Assembly (NCBI GenBank): GCA_905193145.1
Contig: CAJJNP010000008.1
Location: 1-38,286, forward strand
Origin: an uncultured Odoribacter sp.
GTDB lineage: Bacteria > Bacteroidota > Bacteroidia > Bacteroidales > Marinifilaceae
DNA length: 38,286 nucleotides
Direction: 5' to 3'
The position numbers were made by a program, and so were the translations under genes. This document shows positions 17,039-25,735 of this stretch, in pieces. The notes below the pieces were generated by a model. It ran no database searches. It saw only the letters and a list, made by a program, of their open reading frames with translations, and was not told the origin of the DNA. How positions within the stretch are numbered: the stretch's first letter is position 1; each line of letters opens with the position of its first letter.

Positions 17039-20000
17039 TTAATCTGTTGTGACTTTTATTTTACTGCTGCTTGGTCCGGAGCGCTTCACTTGAATTTGTG
17101 TACGAATGCGGGTAGCAAGTTCTGCAACATGGCTGATGATGCCCACTCGTCGCCCTCCGAATTGGTGTAGTCGGTCAAGGGTATTGATGACAATTTCAAG
17201 ATACTCATTGCTGAGGGTTCCGAAACCTTCATCAATGAATAGGGTGTCTACGTTGATTTTTTCTTTACTGATGGCTGAAAGTCCCAATGCAAGAGCGAGT
17301 GACACAATAAAGCCTTCGCCACCGGACAGCAGTCCTACATTGCGGATAGCTCCACCTTGGTGGTTGTCTATAACATTGATGGTTAACGACCCGTCTGCGC
17401 ATTCCAGTTCGTAGCGGTTGCTGAGCATCTGCAGATAGTAGTTGGCTTTTTCCAACAGAGCTCTCAGTACATAGCTTTGGGCTATTTTTTTGAATTTATC
17501 TCCTTGGGCTCCACCGAAAAGACTTTCCAATTGATTCCAATTGTCTTTCTCATGGCGCAGTTGCTCTAACAGTTCCCGTTTGTGTGTGAGAAGTTGGAGT
17601 CGCTCCGCATTATTGTTAAGAATGGTTTGCAACCTAATTCTTTCTTCATGATTCGTCTTAACAATGGTGTCAATGTCATTTTTTTTATCCGTCAGACTTT
17701 CAATGGAAGCGTCATGCGGGATTTCCGGTTTTTGCCGGTTATGATGATTCAATTGTTCAACTAACTGGTTATAGGCTCCTTGTTTTTGTTGTATGTTTTT
17801 TTCCAGTCCTTCGATTTCCTGTTTATAATGTTCTACCGTTAGGGTTGGAATCTGTATGAGGTGTCTGATAAATTCTTCTGACATGTCCGGATGCTGCTGG
17901 AAATACAGATTGGCTTCAGAGTCATTTGTTTTTAAGTTTTTCCGGGTATGCTGTATGGCCCCTTGCAAAAGATTGATTTCATTGCTAAAATGGTGTAGGG
18001 CTTTTGTTAGTTGCGGTATTTCTTGTACGGCCTCGGTTTCTGTTCCAGGGAACAGTTTCTTTAATGAATCGGTTATTTCCCGGATGGTCTTGATTTCGTT
18101 TTCCAGTAGATTTGCCTGCTGGGTGAGCGTGGCGAATCTGTTGATGTTATCAGTATAATGTCGAGCTTTTTCTTGTATTTTGGCATTCAAGGTATTCAGA
18201 TCCATATCCTCTGGATTGTCCTCTTTTTTGACAAGTAGAAAAAATTCTTTCCGGATAGATTGTATGTCTTTTTCAGTTTGTTCTGCCAATCCTTTTTGGT
18301 GAGCATCCTGCGTGTTCAGGCGCAGAATATTCTCTTGTAGTGTCTGATATGTTTTTCGGATAGAGTCGATATCAGTTCTGATTTTTGTTAAAACTGATTC
18401 TGCCTGGCTGAGTTGTTCTCTCTTGGTGTTGGCTTCTTTTTGAATCTGCTCGTCTTTCTGGTTTTGCAGTTTCAAAGATTCCAGCATATTGGTCAGGCGA
18501 CTGATGGCATCTTCAGTCTTGTAGTTTATGCCAAAAGGGATCGTCTGTTCTGTTGCCTGGAGAATGGCTTTGTCTAATGTCTTTTTCTTTTGTGCCAGCT
18601 TTTGGATGCTATTGGTGTAAACGGTTTGAAGTTGTACAATATTTGCTTGTGTCTGTACGTATTTTTGTTGTAATTCGTCGTGTTTTTTCTGGGCAGTCTC
18701 TTTTAGGCGTTTAGCTTCTTGTACGGCTTCTTTCAGTATCATTTCAGTATGCAGTCCATTTACAGTTGAGCCGCAAAGCGGACAGGTCTGTTCTTTTTGG
18801 AACAGCGTCTGTAATTCTGTGATGTGGTCACATAAATCCTGTTTTCCCTTGTATTGGTTTTCCAATTCCAACAGCTCTTGTTTGGCGATAGTCCATTGCT
18901 GTTCAAGTTGGATTTTATGCTTTTCCTCGGTGGCAAGTAGAGCCTTGTTTGTTTCTAGGGTGCTGTTTTCGGAAGCGTAATCTTCTGATTTTTCGAGGTA
19001 ATTATTAACGGTAGTAATGGCTTGTGCTAGGGCATTGATTTTTTCTTTACCGTGACTGACAGTCTCTGCCAATGTCTGTAAATTTAAATGTGCCGTCACC
19101 TGTCGGAGATGTGTCACCAGATTTTCTTGCTGTTTATATGCACTTTCAGCTTTTTCAGTCTCTTGGTTAATTCTCATCGATTGATCTGTCAGTGCGAGCA
19201 GCTGCTTTTGATTGGCAGATTGGATGTCTCGGTATTTTTGTAGATAAGCGTTTTTTTCATTCAATGTTCTGACATATTCTGCAATACGGTTGGCAGCAGC
19301 ATAGATAGGCGCATGGAGTTGTTCGTCATCAATTTCTTTTTTACATGCTTTGATGGTTTCACGGATTTCTGACAGTCGTTTTTGTAAATCGTTTAATCCT
19401 GAAATAAATTTTTGAAATTCAATTGCCTGCGTATTCAGTTGTTGCTCTTTTTCTGATAGTTCTTGTTTTATTGCTGCCTTGTTTTTTAATATATTACGAA
19501 TCTCGGTGGTATTTTCCCATGTTTGGATAAGTCTCTTTTTTTCAACAGTTTCTTCTTGACCTATTTTTTCTTGTAGGCTCTGTAATTCTGTGAGACATTG
19601 TTCAATGTTTTTTCGTTTGCTCTCTTGTTCTGTCAGCCAGTGCAATTGCGTTTCAATGCCTTTTGATAAGGCCGTCTGTTCTGTATATTGTTGTTGAAGT
19701 TGCTCAATCTGTTGTTTGTAGGTTGTTGTCTCTTCTTCGCTAAGAAGTTGGGCCCCTCGTATTTCGCTGTTGATTTTTTCAAATTCAATGTTCTTGGCTT
19801 TGCTAAGATCGAATATTTTTTTACCGATGCGGGCATAAATTTCCGTACCGGTAAGTTTTTCCAGAATTTCAGCCTTATCTTTTTCCTCGCTATTCATGAA
19901 TTTGGAAAACTGTCCCTGTGCCAGCATGGTGGTTCGGCAGAATTGTTCGAATGTCAGGCCGACAACCTCTTGGATGGTCTGTCTTATTTCTGCTTCTTTT

Positions 20001-20410
20001 TGGAATGTGACATCCGTTTCCTTGCATTGTAAGGTGCGTTTTACGCTTTGAAGAGCTCCGTTCGTTTTGTTTCTGACTCGTCTGACGCTCCAGACAGCTT
20101 CATAATGTTTCTCGTCATTTCCTTCGAACGTCAGAGAAATGAACGCTTCGGTTGTGCCGCGGCGCATAAGTTGGCGGGGATTGTTTGTCTGTACACCTTC
20201 TGCATCTTCTTCGGCGCTGCCAATCTGTTTTAAATTGGGAGAAGTATTGTAAAGGGCCAGACAGATGGCATTTAAAATCGTTGTTTTTCCGGACCCGGTT
20301 TCTCCGGTAATCAGGAATAGAGGTTCCGATGCCAGTGGTTCTTTGTCAAACTCCAGGATGGCGTCTTCAATAGAGGCGATATTGTGTATGGTCAGTTTTT
20401 GTATTTTCAT
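17039..20410 (-). CDS. sbcC: SbcC/Rad50-type exonuclease ATPase subunit
   Basis: A 1123-residue SMC-like ATPase that works with SbcD to open hairpins and trim blocked double-strand DNA ends. Walker A is GETGSGKTTI (residues 36-45). A Q-loop region (GQFSKFMNSEEKDKAE) follows, then two very long coiled-coil arms around the zinc hook CPLC near residue 540 (EQTCPLCGST). The C-terminal lobe has the ABC signature LLSGGEGFIVSLALALGLS and Walker B TLFIDEGFGTLS. All functional motifs are intact. The gene begins 9 bp after sbcD, so they are one operon. Length is typical of Bacteroidetes SbcC. Confidence 0.95.
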   Translation of the reverse strand: MKIQKLTIHNIASIEDAILEFDKEPLASEPLFLITGETGSGKTTILNAICLALYNTSPNLKQIGSAEEDAEGVQTNNPRQLMRRGTTEAFISLTFEGNDEKHYEAVWSVRRVRNKTNGALQSVKRTLQCKETDVTFQKEAEIRQTIQEVVGLTFEQFCRTTMLAQGQFSKFMNSEEKDKAEILEKLTGTEIYARIGKKIFDLSKAKNIEFEKINSEIRGAQLLSEEETTTYKQQIEQLQQQYTEQTALSKGIETQLHWLTEQESKRKNIEQCLTELQSLQEKIGQEETVEKKRLIQTWENTTEIRNILKNKAAIKQELSEKEQQLNTQAIEFQKFISGLNDLQKRLSEIRETIKACKKEIDDEQLHAPIYAAANRIAEYVRTLNEKNAYLQKYRDIQSANQKQLLALTDQSMRINQETEKAESAYKQQENLVTHLRQVTAHLNLQTLAETVSHGKEKINALAQAITTVNNYLEKSEDYASENSTLETNKALLATEEKHKIQLEQQWTIAKQELLELENQYKGKQDLCDHITELQTLFQKEQTCPLCGSTVNGLHTEMILKEAVQEAKRLKETAQKKHDELQQKYVQTQANIVQLQTVYTNSIQKLAQKKKTLDKAILQATEQTIPFGINYKTEDAISRLTNMLESLKLQNQKDEQIQKEANTKREQLSQAESVLTKIRTDIDSIRKTYQTLQENILRLNTQDAHQKGLAEQTEKDIQSIRKEFFLLVKKEDNPEDMDLNTLNAKIQEKARHYTDNINRFATLTQQANLLENEIKTIREITDSLKKLFPGTETEAVQEIPQLTKALHHFSNEINLLQGAIQHTRKNLKTNDSEANLYFQQHPDMSEEFIRHLIQIPTLTVEHYKQEIEGLEKNIQQKQGAYNQLVEQLNHHNRQKPEIPHDASIESLTDKKNDIDTIVKTNHEERIRLQTILNNNAERLQLLTHKRELLEQLRHEKDNWNQLESLFGGAQGDKFKKIAQSYVLRALLEKANYYLQMLSNRYELECADGSLTINVIDNHQGGAIRNVGLLSGGEGFIVSLALALGLSAISKEKINVDTLFIDEGFGTLSNEYLEIVINTLDRLHQFGGRRVGIISHVAELATRIRTQIQVKRSGPSSSKIKVTTD

Positions 20411-20419
20411 GGCAGCTTT

Positions 20420-21640
20420 TTATGAGTGTTGTGTTTCCTCTTTTGCTACTTCTTCAATAGCTTGTCGCATTAATTTTGTCAGCTCTTCATTGAGGTCACA
20501 TCCTTGTGTGTGTTTATAGTGTTGGGCCGCAATATCCAGAGGTGGCACTTCTTTGAGTTCCTCTACATTCAGGGTTTTATATCGTCCTTGGTCCATGTCC
20601 TTTGGCTGATGTATGACTTTACGGATTTCGCAAAACCGACATTGTTTCTCTTGTGTGATAGCATTGGCCCGGTGTTCTGCATCTGCCGGTAGAATACCCT
20701 CTTGGTCTATCAGTAAGCGTATATATGAATTGTCTGTGTCATCCAATTGCGAAAGAGCTTTTAAGGCTGTTTCCAGATTTTCTCCATTCTCCGGAATGGT
20801 TTTTACTTTTCGTAAAGGGAGGATAGGGATGCTTTCAATGGCTGGAGGTGTTTGGTGTGCCGGAATTTCAATATAACTGACCGAGTGTTCATAATCTTCA
20901 GTAAAGCTAAGAGGAATCGGGCTTCCGCTATAGCGGGCGGATTGGTTTGAATGATTGAGTGTCTGTGGTTTGTGTATATGTCCCAGGGCCAGATAATCAT
21001 AGCCGTGTCCTAAAACGGAGAGAGGCTCTTGGTCCATGTCTCCAATCAATCGTTCGTCATGCCCTCGCACATCACTGCCACTGACGGCCAGATGCGCCAT
21101 CATGACGATGGGCAACTGGTTTGTGTTTTGCTGTTGGGCTTCGTCAATCAGTGCCTGATAAAAAGATTGTTTGCGTTGTTCCCGTTCCATCCCGGTTTGT
21201 AGTGCCGGATAATTGGATGAATGAAAATAGGGGGCAGCGATGATAAATCCACAATCTTTAATCTTTAGAACATATTGTGCCGGATTGAATGTCCCGTCTT
21301 CATTGCGCAGGCAACTCCCATATAGGTGTACCCCGAATTGCTGCCACAATTGTTTGGTGACTTCCAGGCGCGGACCGCTATCGTGGTTGCCGGCAGTGAC
21401 GACAATTACCATCTCTTTGCATGCATCGTGGAGGGTGAGTATGGATTCGACAAACAGTTTTTGTGTCGGTGCTGTCGGAGCAATATTATCAAATATATCC
21501 CCACTGACCAGCAGTGCATCCGGTTGTCTGTTTTTGACAATATCACAGAGTTGGTCTATGAAGAAACGATGCTCATCGTTCCTGTCATAACGAAAAAAAT
21601 GCTGGCCTAAGTGCCAGTCGCTGGTATGTATGATTTTCAT
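20420..21640 (-). CDS. sbcD: SbcD/Mre11-type nuclease subunit
   Basis: A 406-residue calcineurin-like metallophosphoesterase, the nuclease half of SbcCD, requiring Mn2+. The metal-binding motifs appear in order: DWHLGQ (Asp8, His10), SGDIFDN, VTAGNHDSG, MMAHLAV and LALGHIHKPQ. The C-terminal part holds the capping domain and ends in an acidic/basic helical tail likely to contact the SbcC coiled coil. It is the first gene of the sbcD-sbcC pair. A strong inverted repeat (21666-21693) separates it from the ferredoxin gene upstream, so the pair may have its own promoter in the 78-bp gap. Confidence 0.95.
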   Translation of the reverse strand: MKIIHTSDWHLGQHFFRYDRNDEHRFFIDQLCDIVKNRQPDALLVSGDIFDNIAPTAPTQKLFVESILTLHDACKEMVIVVTAGNHDSGPRLEVTKQLWQQFGVHLYGSCLRNEDGTFNPAQYVLKIKDCGFIIAAPYFHSSNYPALQTGMEREQRKQSFYQALIDEAQQQNTNQLPIVMMAHLAVSGSDVRGHDERLIGDMDQEPLSVLGHGYDYLALGHIHKPQTLNHSNQSARYSGSPIPLSFTEDYEHSVSYIEIPAHQTPPAIESIPILPLRKVKTIPENGENLETALKALSQLDDTDNSYIRLLIDQEGILPADAEHRANAITQEKQCRFCEIRKVIHQPKDMDQGRYKTLNVEELKEVPPLDIAAQHYKHTQGCDLNEELTKLMRQAIEEVAKEETQHS

Positions 21641-21665
21641 AAGCTTTCGATTCTATATATGTCAA

Positions 21666-21693
21666 ATCAATCCTATATGAACATAGGATTGAT
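21666..21693 (-). terminator. Perfect 11-bp inverted repeat between the ferredoxin gene and sbcD
   Basis: Arms ATCAATCCTAT (21666-21676) and ATAGGATTGAT (21683-21693) are perfect complements around a 6-base loop. Read on the minus strand it lies just after the ferredoxin stop and could act as a terminator or transcript-stabilising hairpin. The tail has only TTTG rather than a long T run, so termination would be weak. Its left arm and loop share sequence with the repeat array upstream of recJ. Confidence 0.5.
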
Positions 21694-21718
21694 AAAGTCT
21701 TATGGCAGGATTGTCTGA

Positions 21719-22504
21719 TTAGTGTTGAAAAAACACTTCGGCCTCCTTGCGTGCGCTATTTGCTTTGACAAATTTCCGTCCGGCAATCCAATAGAGAAGG
21801 CCTTCGAAATGTCTGGCCCGATGAGGACAAACAACGATACAGCGTCCGCATGCAATGCATTTGCTCTTGTCGGTTTTGCGTGGTGATTCAGCAGAGATAG
21901 CTCCACTGGGGCATAGGCGTACGCAAGTGCCGCAATGATTGCATTTGCTGTTACCTTGAGGCGTGAGTGGAATATTTCCCGGTGTTTTATAGGGACGGTT
22001 GCCTTTTACAGCCAGCGGACTTGGTGTGGTATTGATAGGGAGTTCTTCGAGAATTTTTGCACTTTTCTCTGCAAAATCATTGATGATTTCGTGGTCGGCT
22101 CTGTCCGGACGTGATATTCCGACTTTAGGGAAGATGGAATGCTGGGCAACAAAGGCTCCTGCCGAAATAGGTGAAAACCCGTTTCCTATGGCAATATCCT
22201 GCAATTCCAGCAAGGCATCATCATAGTCTCGGTTACCGTAAACAACGATTAAAATAGCAGGAGTTTGTTCGCCTGTAATTTTCTTCAACCTTTCGGCGGC
22301 CATAGCAGGAATACGTCCTGCATATACCGGCATTCCGACAATCAACAAATCATCGGGAGCCAACTTTGTCGGTTGGTATACATCATTTTGTGTGAGGTCA
22401 TGTTCCGAAATGATTCCCTGAAAATGGGTGGATATCCCTTTAATGATCTGGCGGGTAGTATAGGTTGCACTGAAATAGGCTACATGTATGTTTTTTACTT
22501 TCAT
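21719..22504 (-). CDS. Flavodoxin-ferredoxin fusion protein (EFR1-like)
   Basis: This 261-residue protein has a flavodoxin-like N-terminal half: AYFSATYTTRQI resembles the FMN phosphate loop, and IVGMPVYAGRIP and VVYGNRDYDDAL the isoalloxazine contacts. The C-terminal half is a two-cluster ferredoxin with cysteines 188, 191, 194, 198 and 216, 219, 222, 226 (CNHCGTCVRLCPSG; CIACGRCIVVCPHRA). It probably moves electrons between FMN and two [4Fe-4S] clusters in the cytoplasm; the partner enzyme is unknown. It starts 9 bp after recR and so seems part of the recJ-recR transcript, an unexplained mix of redox and repair genes. Confidence 0.85.
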   Translation of the reverse strand: MKVKNIHVAYFSATYTTRQIIKGISTHFQGIISEHDLTQNDVYQPTKLAPDDLLIVGMPVYAGRIPAMAAERLKKITGEQTPAILIVVYGNRDYDDALLELQDIAIGNGFSPISAGAFVAQHSIFPKVGISRPDRADHEIINDFAEKSAKILEELPINTTPSPLAVKGNRPYKTPGNIPLTPQGNSKCNHCGTCVRLCPSGAISAESPRKTDKSKCIACGRCIVVCPHRARHFEGLLYWIAGRKFVKANSARKEAEVFFQH

Positions 22505-22513
22505 GGTAGTGTG

Positions 22514-23125
22514 CTATTCGTTGAAACTAAATTTGATTCGATTGATAATTGAACGTCCGAGGGTCAGTTCGTCGGTATATTCCAAATCATTACCAATGGA
22601 AATACCTTTGGCAATAGTGCTGATAACCAGATTCTCTTTGTTCTTCAATTTCTTGAAGATGAAATATCCGGTCGTGTCTCCTTCGATAGTAGCGCTGAGT
22701 GCAAAGATAATTTCACGTATATTTCCCTGTTCTACACGGTTTATTAACGAAGTAATGTTCAAATCAGATGGTCCGATACCGTCCATGGGTGATATGATGC
22801 CTCCTAACACATGGTAGAGTCCGTTATATTGAGAAGTTCCTTCAATAGAGAGGATATCTTTGATATTCTCAACAACACAGATGGTGGAAGTATCTCTTTT
22901 TTTATCTGCACAGATTTCGCACAACTCGCTATCTGCGATATTGTGGCACACTTTACATTCCCGTATATTTGTTTTCAGATTCGTGATGCTTTGTACGAAA
23001 GAGGCAACTTCTTCCGGTTTGCGTTTTAATAAATGCAATACAAATTTAAGAGCAGTTTTTCGTCCTACGCCAGGAAGTGAGGCAAACTGTTCAACGGCTT
23101 TGTCTAATAGTTTGGAAGAGTTCAT
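22514..23125 (-). CDS. recR: Recombination mediator RecR
   Basis: A 203-residue ring-forming DNA-binding protein that helps load RecA at gaps together with RecO (and RecF). A helix-hairpin-helix comes first (LPGVGRKTALKF), then a four-cysteine zinc site (Cys57, 60, 69, 72 in CKVC-CEIC) and a Toprim domain (ICVVENIKDILSIE, LGGIISPMDGIGPSDL). Length and motif order are exactly those of the family. It starts 5 bp after the recJ stop and is followed 9 bp later by the ferredoxin gene, implying one transcript. RecJ and RecR act in the same RecFOR gap-repair route, so the pairing makes functional sense. Confidence 0.96.
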   Translation of the reverse strand: MNSSKLLDKAVEQFASLPGVGRKTALKFVLHLLKRKPEEVASFVQSITNLKTNIRECKVCHNIADSELCEICADKKRDTSTICVVENIKDILSIEGTSQYNGLYHVLGGIISPMDGIGPSDLNITSLINRVEQGNIREIIFALSATIEGDTTGYFIFKKLKNKENLVISTIAKGISIGNDLEYTDELTLGRSIINRIKFSFNE

Positions 23126-23130
23126 ACACC

Positions 23131-24861
23131 TTAATTTTCGTCATCTTGAAAGTGAAGGTCTTTGAGCATCATTTGTATATCATTCTTTCCCATGAATTCA
23201 TTCTCCTGCAAAGTATAGCAGATGTCAAAGAAATGTCCTGTATTGATTTTGTCATACAAGTTTCCCATCCCGAAACCAATGCCGCTCCGGTCGTTGCAGA
23301 CACGGGTATCGTCAACCACCACGAGTTTCAAGTGTTCGTTATTACGTCCCACGCGGCGGGTACCAATGAAATTAATTACATTTTCTGTTACAAAAACAGG
23401 AATTGTGTTGTTTGGACCGAATGGAGCGAATTTTTGGAGCATGTGGTAGAATTCCGGAGTGATATCACTCAGTTTCAATTGAGCGTCGATGTTGATTTGT
23501 GGAGTCAGCATCTCGTCATTGATGGTTTCACACACAATCTGTTCAAATTTCTCCTTGAACGGTTCAAGATTTTCCAACTTTAAGGTCAGACCGGCAGCAT
23601 ATTTGTGTCCACCGTAGTTTTCCAGGTATTCGCTGCATTGCGAAATGGCATAATACAAGTCAAATCCTTCGACAGAGCGGGCAGAGCCGGTTGCCAGTCC
23701 GTTGGATTCTGTCAGGATGATGGTTGGGCGATAGAACGATTCGGTCAAACGCGAAGCGACAATTCCGATGACACCTTTGTGCCAATTGGAGTTGAACAAT
23801 ACCGTTGTTTTCTTAGAAGGTTCAATGTCCGAATGCTTGATATGCCGTATTGCTTCTTCCGTAATGTTGTGGTCCAGTTTTTTGCGTTGGTCGTTGAAGG
23901 TATCAATATCCAGTGCAATATCCTCTGCTGTTGATTCAGAATCAGCCGTCAGCAGCTCAACGGATTTGCGTCCTGATTCTACTCGTCCGGCAGCATTGAT
24001 GCGGGGACCGATTCGGAAAACAATATCGTTGATTGAAATCTCTTTACCGATACCGGCAACTTTTATGATGGTCTTAAGTCCAAGACTTGGTTGTGTATTC
24101 AACTGTTGCAGCCCGTAATAGGCCAGAATGCGGTTTTCTCCGGTGATGGGGACGATATCGCTCGCAATACTTACACAGAGTAAATCCAGCAGTTTGTAAA
24201 GCTCCGACATCGGGAGATTGTGTTTCAGACTATGTGCCTGTACCAGTTTGAAACTCACTCCGCAGCCGCTTAGCCATTTGTATGGATATTCGCAGTCTTT
24301 GCGTTGCGGGTCAAGCACGGCAATTGCTTCCGGAAGCGAATCTCCGGGGGTATGGTGGTCGCAAATGATAATGTCAACCTTCTTGGAATTTGCATACTTT
24401 ACTTTTTCAACTGCTTTGATACCGCAATCGGTAATCAGCATAAGAGAAAAATTGTTTTCAGCAGCGTAATCGATTCCTTTGATAGAGACACCATATCCTT
24501 CCGTATAGCGGTCCGGAATGTAATACTCTAAATTTTCTGTGTTGCAACGGTTTTTTAAGTATTTGTATAATAAAGCAACGGCTGTTGTGCCATCTACGTC
24601 ATAGTCTCCGTAAATCAGAATTTTCTCGTCAGCGGCAATTGCCCTGTCCAGGCGTTCCACTGCCTTATCCATGTCCTTCATTAGAAAAGGATCGTGGAGC
24701 ATATTGAGTGAAGGATTAAAAAATGCTTGTGCTTGCTCAACACTTTCAATGCCCCGTTGCAGCAAAAGATTTGCTATAACGGGGTGGCAATTTATTTTTT
24801 TTGCAAGTTCTTGTATCTTAGTTTCCTCCGGCGGAGTGTTTATGACCCATCGCTTTTTCAT
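23131..24861 (-). CDS. recJ: Single-strand DNA-specific exonuclease RecJ
   Basis: A 576-residue DHH-family 5'-3' single-strand exonuclease used in gap repair and mismatch repair. Metal-binding motifs: YGDYDVDGTTAVA (Asp86, 88, 90), LITDCG, DHHTPGDS (DHH 168-170) and GPRINAAGR. The DHHA1 region contains the glycine-rich GGHKYAAGLTL. Length and motif order are typical. It is the promoter-proximal gene of the recJ-recR-ferredoxin transcript, with a good promoter match at 24884-24914. The upstream intergenic region carries the 11-bp repeat array. Confidence 0.95.
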   Translation of the reverse strand: MKKRWVINTPPEETKIQELAKKINCHPVIANLLLQRGIESVEQAQAFFNPSLNMLHDPFLMKDMDKAVERLDRAIAADEKILIYGDYDVDGTTAVALLYKYLKNRCNTENLEYYIPDRYTEGYGVSIKGIDYAAENNFSLMLITDCGIKAVEKVKYANSKKVDIIICDHHTPGDSLPEAIAVLDPQRKDCEYPYKWLSGCGVSFKLVQAHSLKHNLPMSELYKLLDLLCVSIASDIVPITGENRILAYYGLQQLNTQPSLGLKTIIKVAGIGKEISINDIVFRIGPRINAAGRVESGRKSVELLTADSESTAEDIALDIDTFNDQRKKLDHNITEEAIRHIKHSDIEPSKKTTVLFNSNWHKGVIGIVASRLTESFYRPTIILTESNGLATGSARSVEGFDLYYAISQCSEYLENYGGHKYAAGLTLKLENLEPFKEKFEQIVCETINDEMLTPQINIDAQLKLSDITPEFYHMLQKFAPFGPNNTIPVFVTENVINFIGTRRVGRNNEHLKLVVVDDTRVCNDRSGIGFGMGNLYDKINTGHFFDICYTLQENEFMGKNDIQMMLKDLHFQDDEN

Positions 24862-24883
24862 TATACTTTTTTCTATTCTGCTA

Positions 24884-24914
24884 CAAAGTAGCGGAAATTC
24901 CTGCTTATTTCAAA
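24884..24914 (-). promoter_or_regulatory. Promoter of the recJ operon
   Basis: On the minus strand TTTG (24911-24914) and TACTTTG (24884-24890) are 20 bp apart, near the Bacteroidetes TTTG-N19-TAnnTTTG pattern with one base missing in the -7 box. It lies 23 bp before the recJ start. Confidence 0.5.
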
Positions 24915-25043
24915 GCGTTATTTGGAATAATTTCATATAATTGTTTTGATTTTTTTTGCAATTCAAATAAAGCTCTCTGATACATGCGATTAATAAATTG
25001 TCTTATGGATATGGATTTTCTCTGTCTTGGGCATAACAGTATC

Positions 25044-25142
25044 AAGTCTATGTCAAATCCATGTCACATCCATATCGAATGCTATATGAATCCTATATGA
25101 ATGCTATATAAATGCTATGTATATAGCTTTCATATAGCTTTG
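25044..25142. repeat. 11-bp-period tandem repeat array with an inverted end
   Basis: Nine consecutive 11-base units can be laid out without gaps: AAGTCTATGTC, AAATCCATGTC, ACATCCATATC, GAATGCTATAT, GAATCCTATAT, GAATGCTATAT, AAATGCTATGT, then ATATAGCTTTC and ATATAGCTTTG. The last two are close reverse complements of the GAATGCTATAT unit (one or two mismatches). The period is about one DNA helical turn, so all units face one side of the helix. It lies in the gene-poor gap between divergent recJ and the accessory patch. A DNA-binding, bend-prone or RNA-hairpin role is possible; nothing shows which. Confidence 0.75.
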
Positions 25143-25440
25143 TTATAAGGTGTCTATAATCTATTACATGGATGTGTTATAGATTTGTTTTAGAGATGAG
25201 ATGGCAGTGGGGAGGGTATAGGAGTTGTTGCTATGTTGGCGACATATTGTTTTGGTCGGAATAAGAATAGGATATGACAAATGAATTGGCAACCGTGCCT
25301 ATTTCTGCGATTTGCTTTGAGTTGCTTACATGACCTCTCGTCTTGGTGCAGAGGTAGTTCTTTTTTATAAAATAGCAAGTAGAATCGCTTGGGATTTTAG
25401 TCCTAACTCAACGATTTCTTCAGATTGACACTACAAAACC
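25143..25440. other. Gene-free stretch, possibly old coding debris
   Basis: I see no convincing gene here. On the minus strand a frame is open from about 25407 down to the stop at 25231-25233 but has no good start. Part of it reads KTRGHVSNSKQIAEIGTVAN, which looks protein-like yet matches nothing I recognise. The overlapping 62-residue minus-strand frame (25190-25378) is poor in composition. With the truncated AlbA_2 gene downstream, this may be a scar of a lost mobile segment. Confidence 0.3.
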
Positions 25441-25450
25441 TTCAGTTTAC

Positions 25451-25481
25451 TTTAGTGAGTGAAAAGAAATCACTATATTTG
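25451..25481 (+). promoter_or_regulatory. Promoter with overlapping operator-like inverted repeat
   Basis: TTTA (25451-25454), 19 bases, then TATATTTG (25474-25481) matches the Bacteroidetes promoter layout, 48 bp before the 63-residue ORF. A 6-bp inverted repeat, TAGTGA (25453-25458) and TCACTA (25470-25475), fills the spacer and touches the -7 box, as a repressor operator would. Confidence 0.5.
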
Positions 25482-25528
25482 CACATAAACAATAAAATAC
25501 ATCAATTTGTATATATGAAGGAACAAAC

Positions 25529-25720
25529 ATGCGACCATTTTCATATATCGAATTATTTAAAAAGCTCATAGCAAAGGAGAGTATTGAATCCGATTTCTCG
25601 GAGCAAATTAACGATGAAGAAAAGAAACAAATTGAGGGATTGCTTTTAGAAATCAAAAATATAGTTAATCCAACGGATTCTGACTCTATTCCAAATCTTT
25701 TTTCAATAGTATTAAGATAA
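25529..25720 (+). CDS. Small protein of unknown function upstream of AlbA_2 gene
   Basis: This 63-residue frame (MRPFSYIELFKKLIAKESIE to the end) is acidic and helical, with no membrane segment or known motif. AAGGAA lies at a good distance (25517-25522) before its ATG, and a promoter match is 48 bp upstream. It is followed after 15 bp by the AlbA_2-type gene, so the two look like an operon. It might be an antitoxin-like or regulatory partner of that gene, but nothing in the sequence proves it. I do not recognise a family. Confidence 0.55.
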   Translation: MRPFSYIELFKKLIAKESIESDFSEQINDEEKKQIEGLLLEIKNIVNPTDSDSIPNLFSIVLR

Positions 25721-25735
25721 TAGACAGACAAAAAT

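Noticed and set aside
25044..25142. CRISPR-like repeat array
   Set aside because: Units are 11 bases, contiguous and degenerate, with no spacers of constant length and no cas genes nearby.
25190..25378. 62-codon minus-strand gene
   Set aside because: Poor composition, no promoter or ribosome site, and an equally open competing frame on the same strand.
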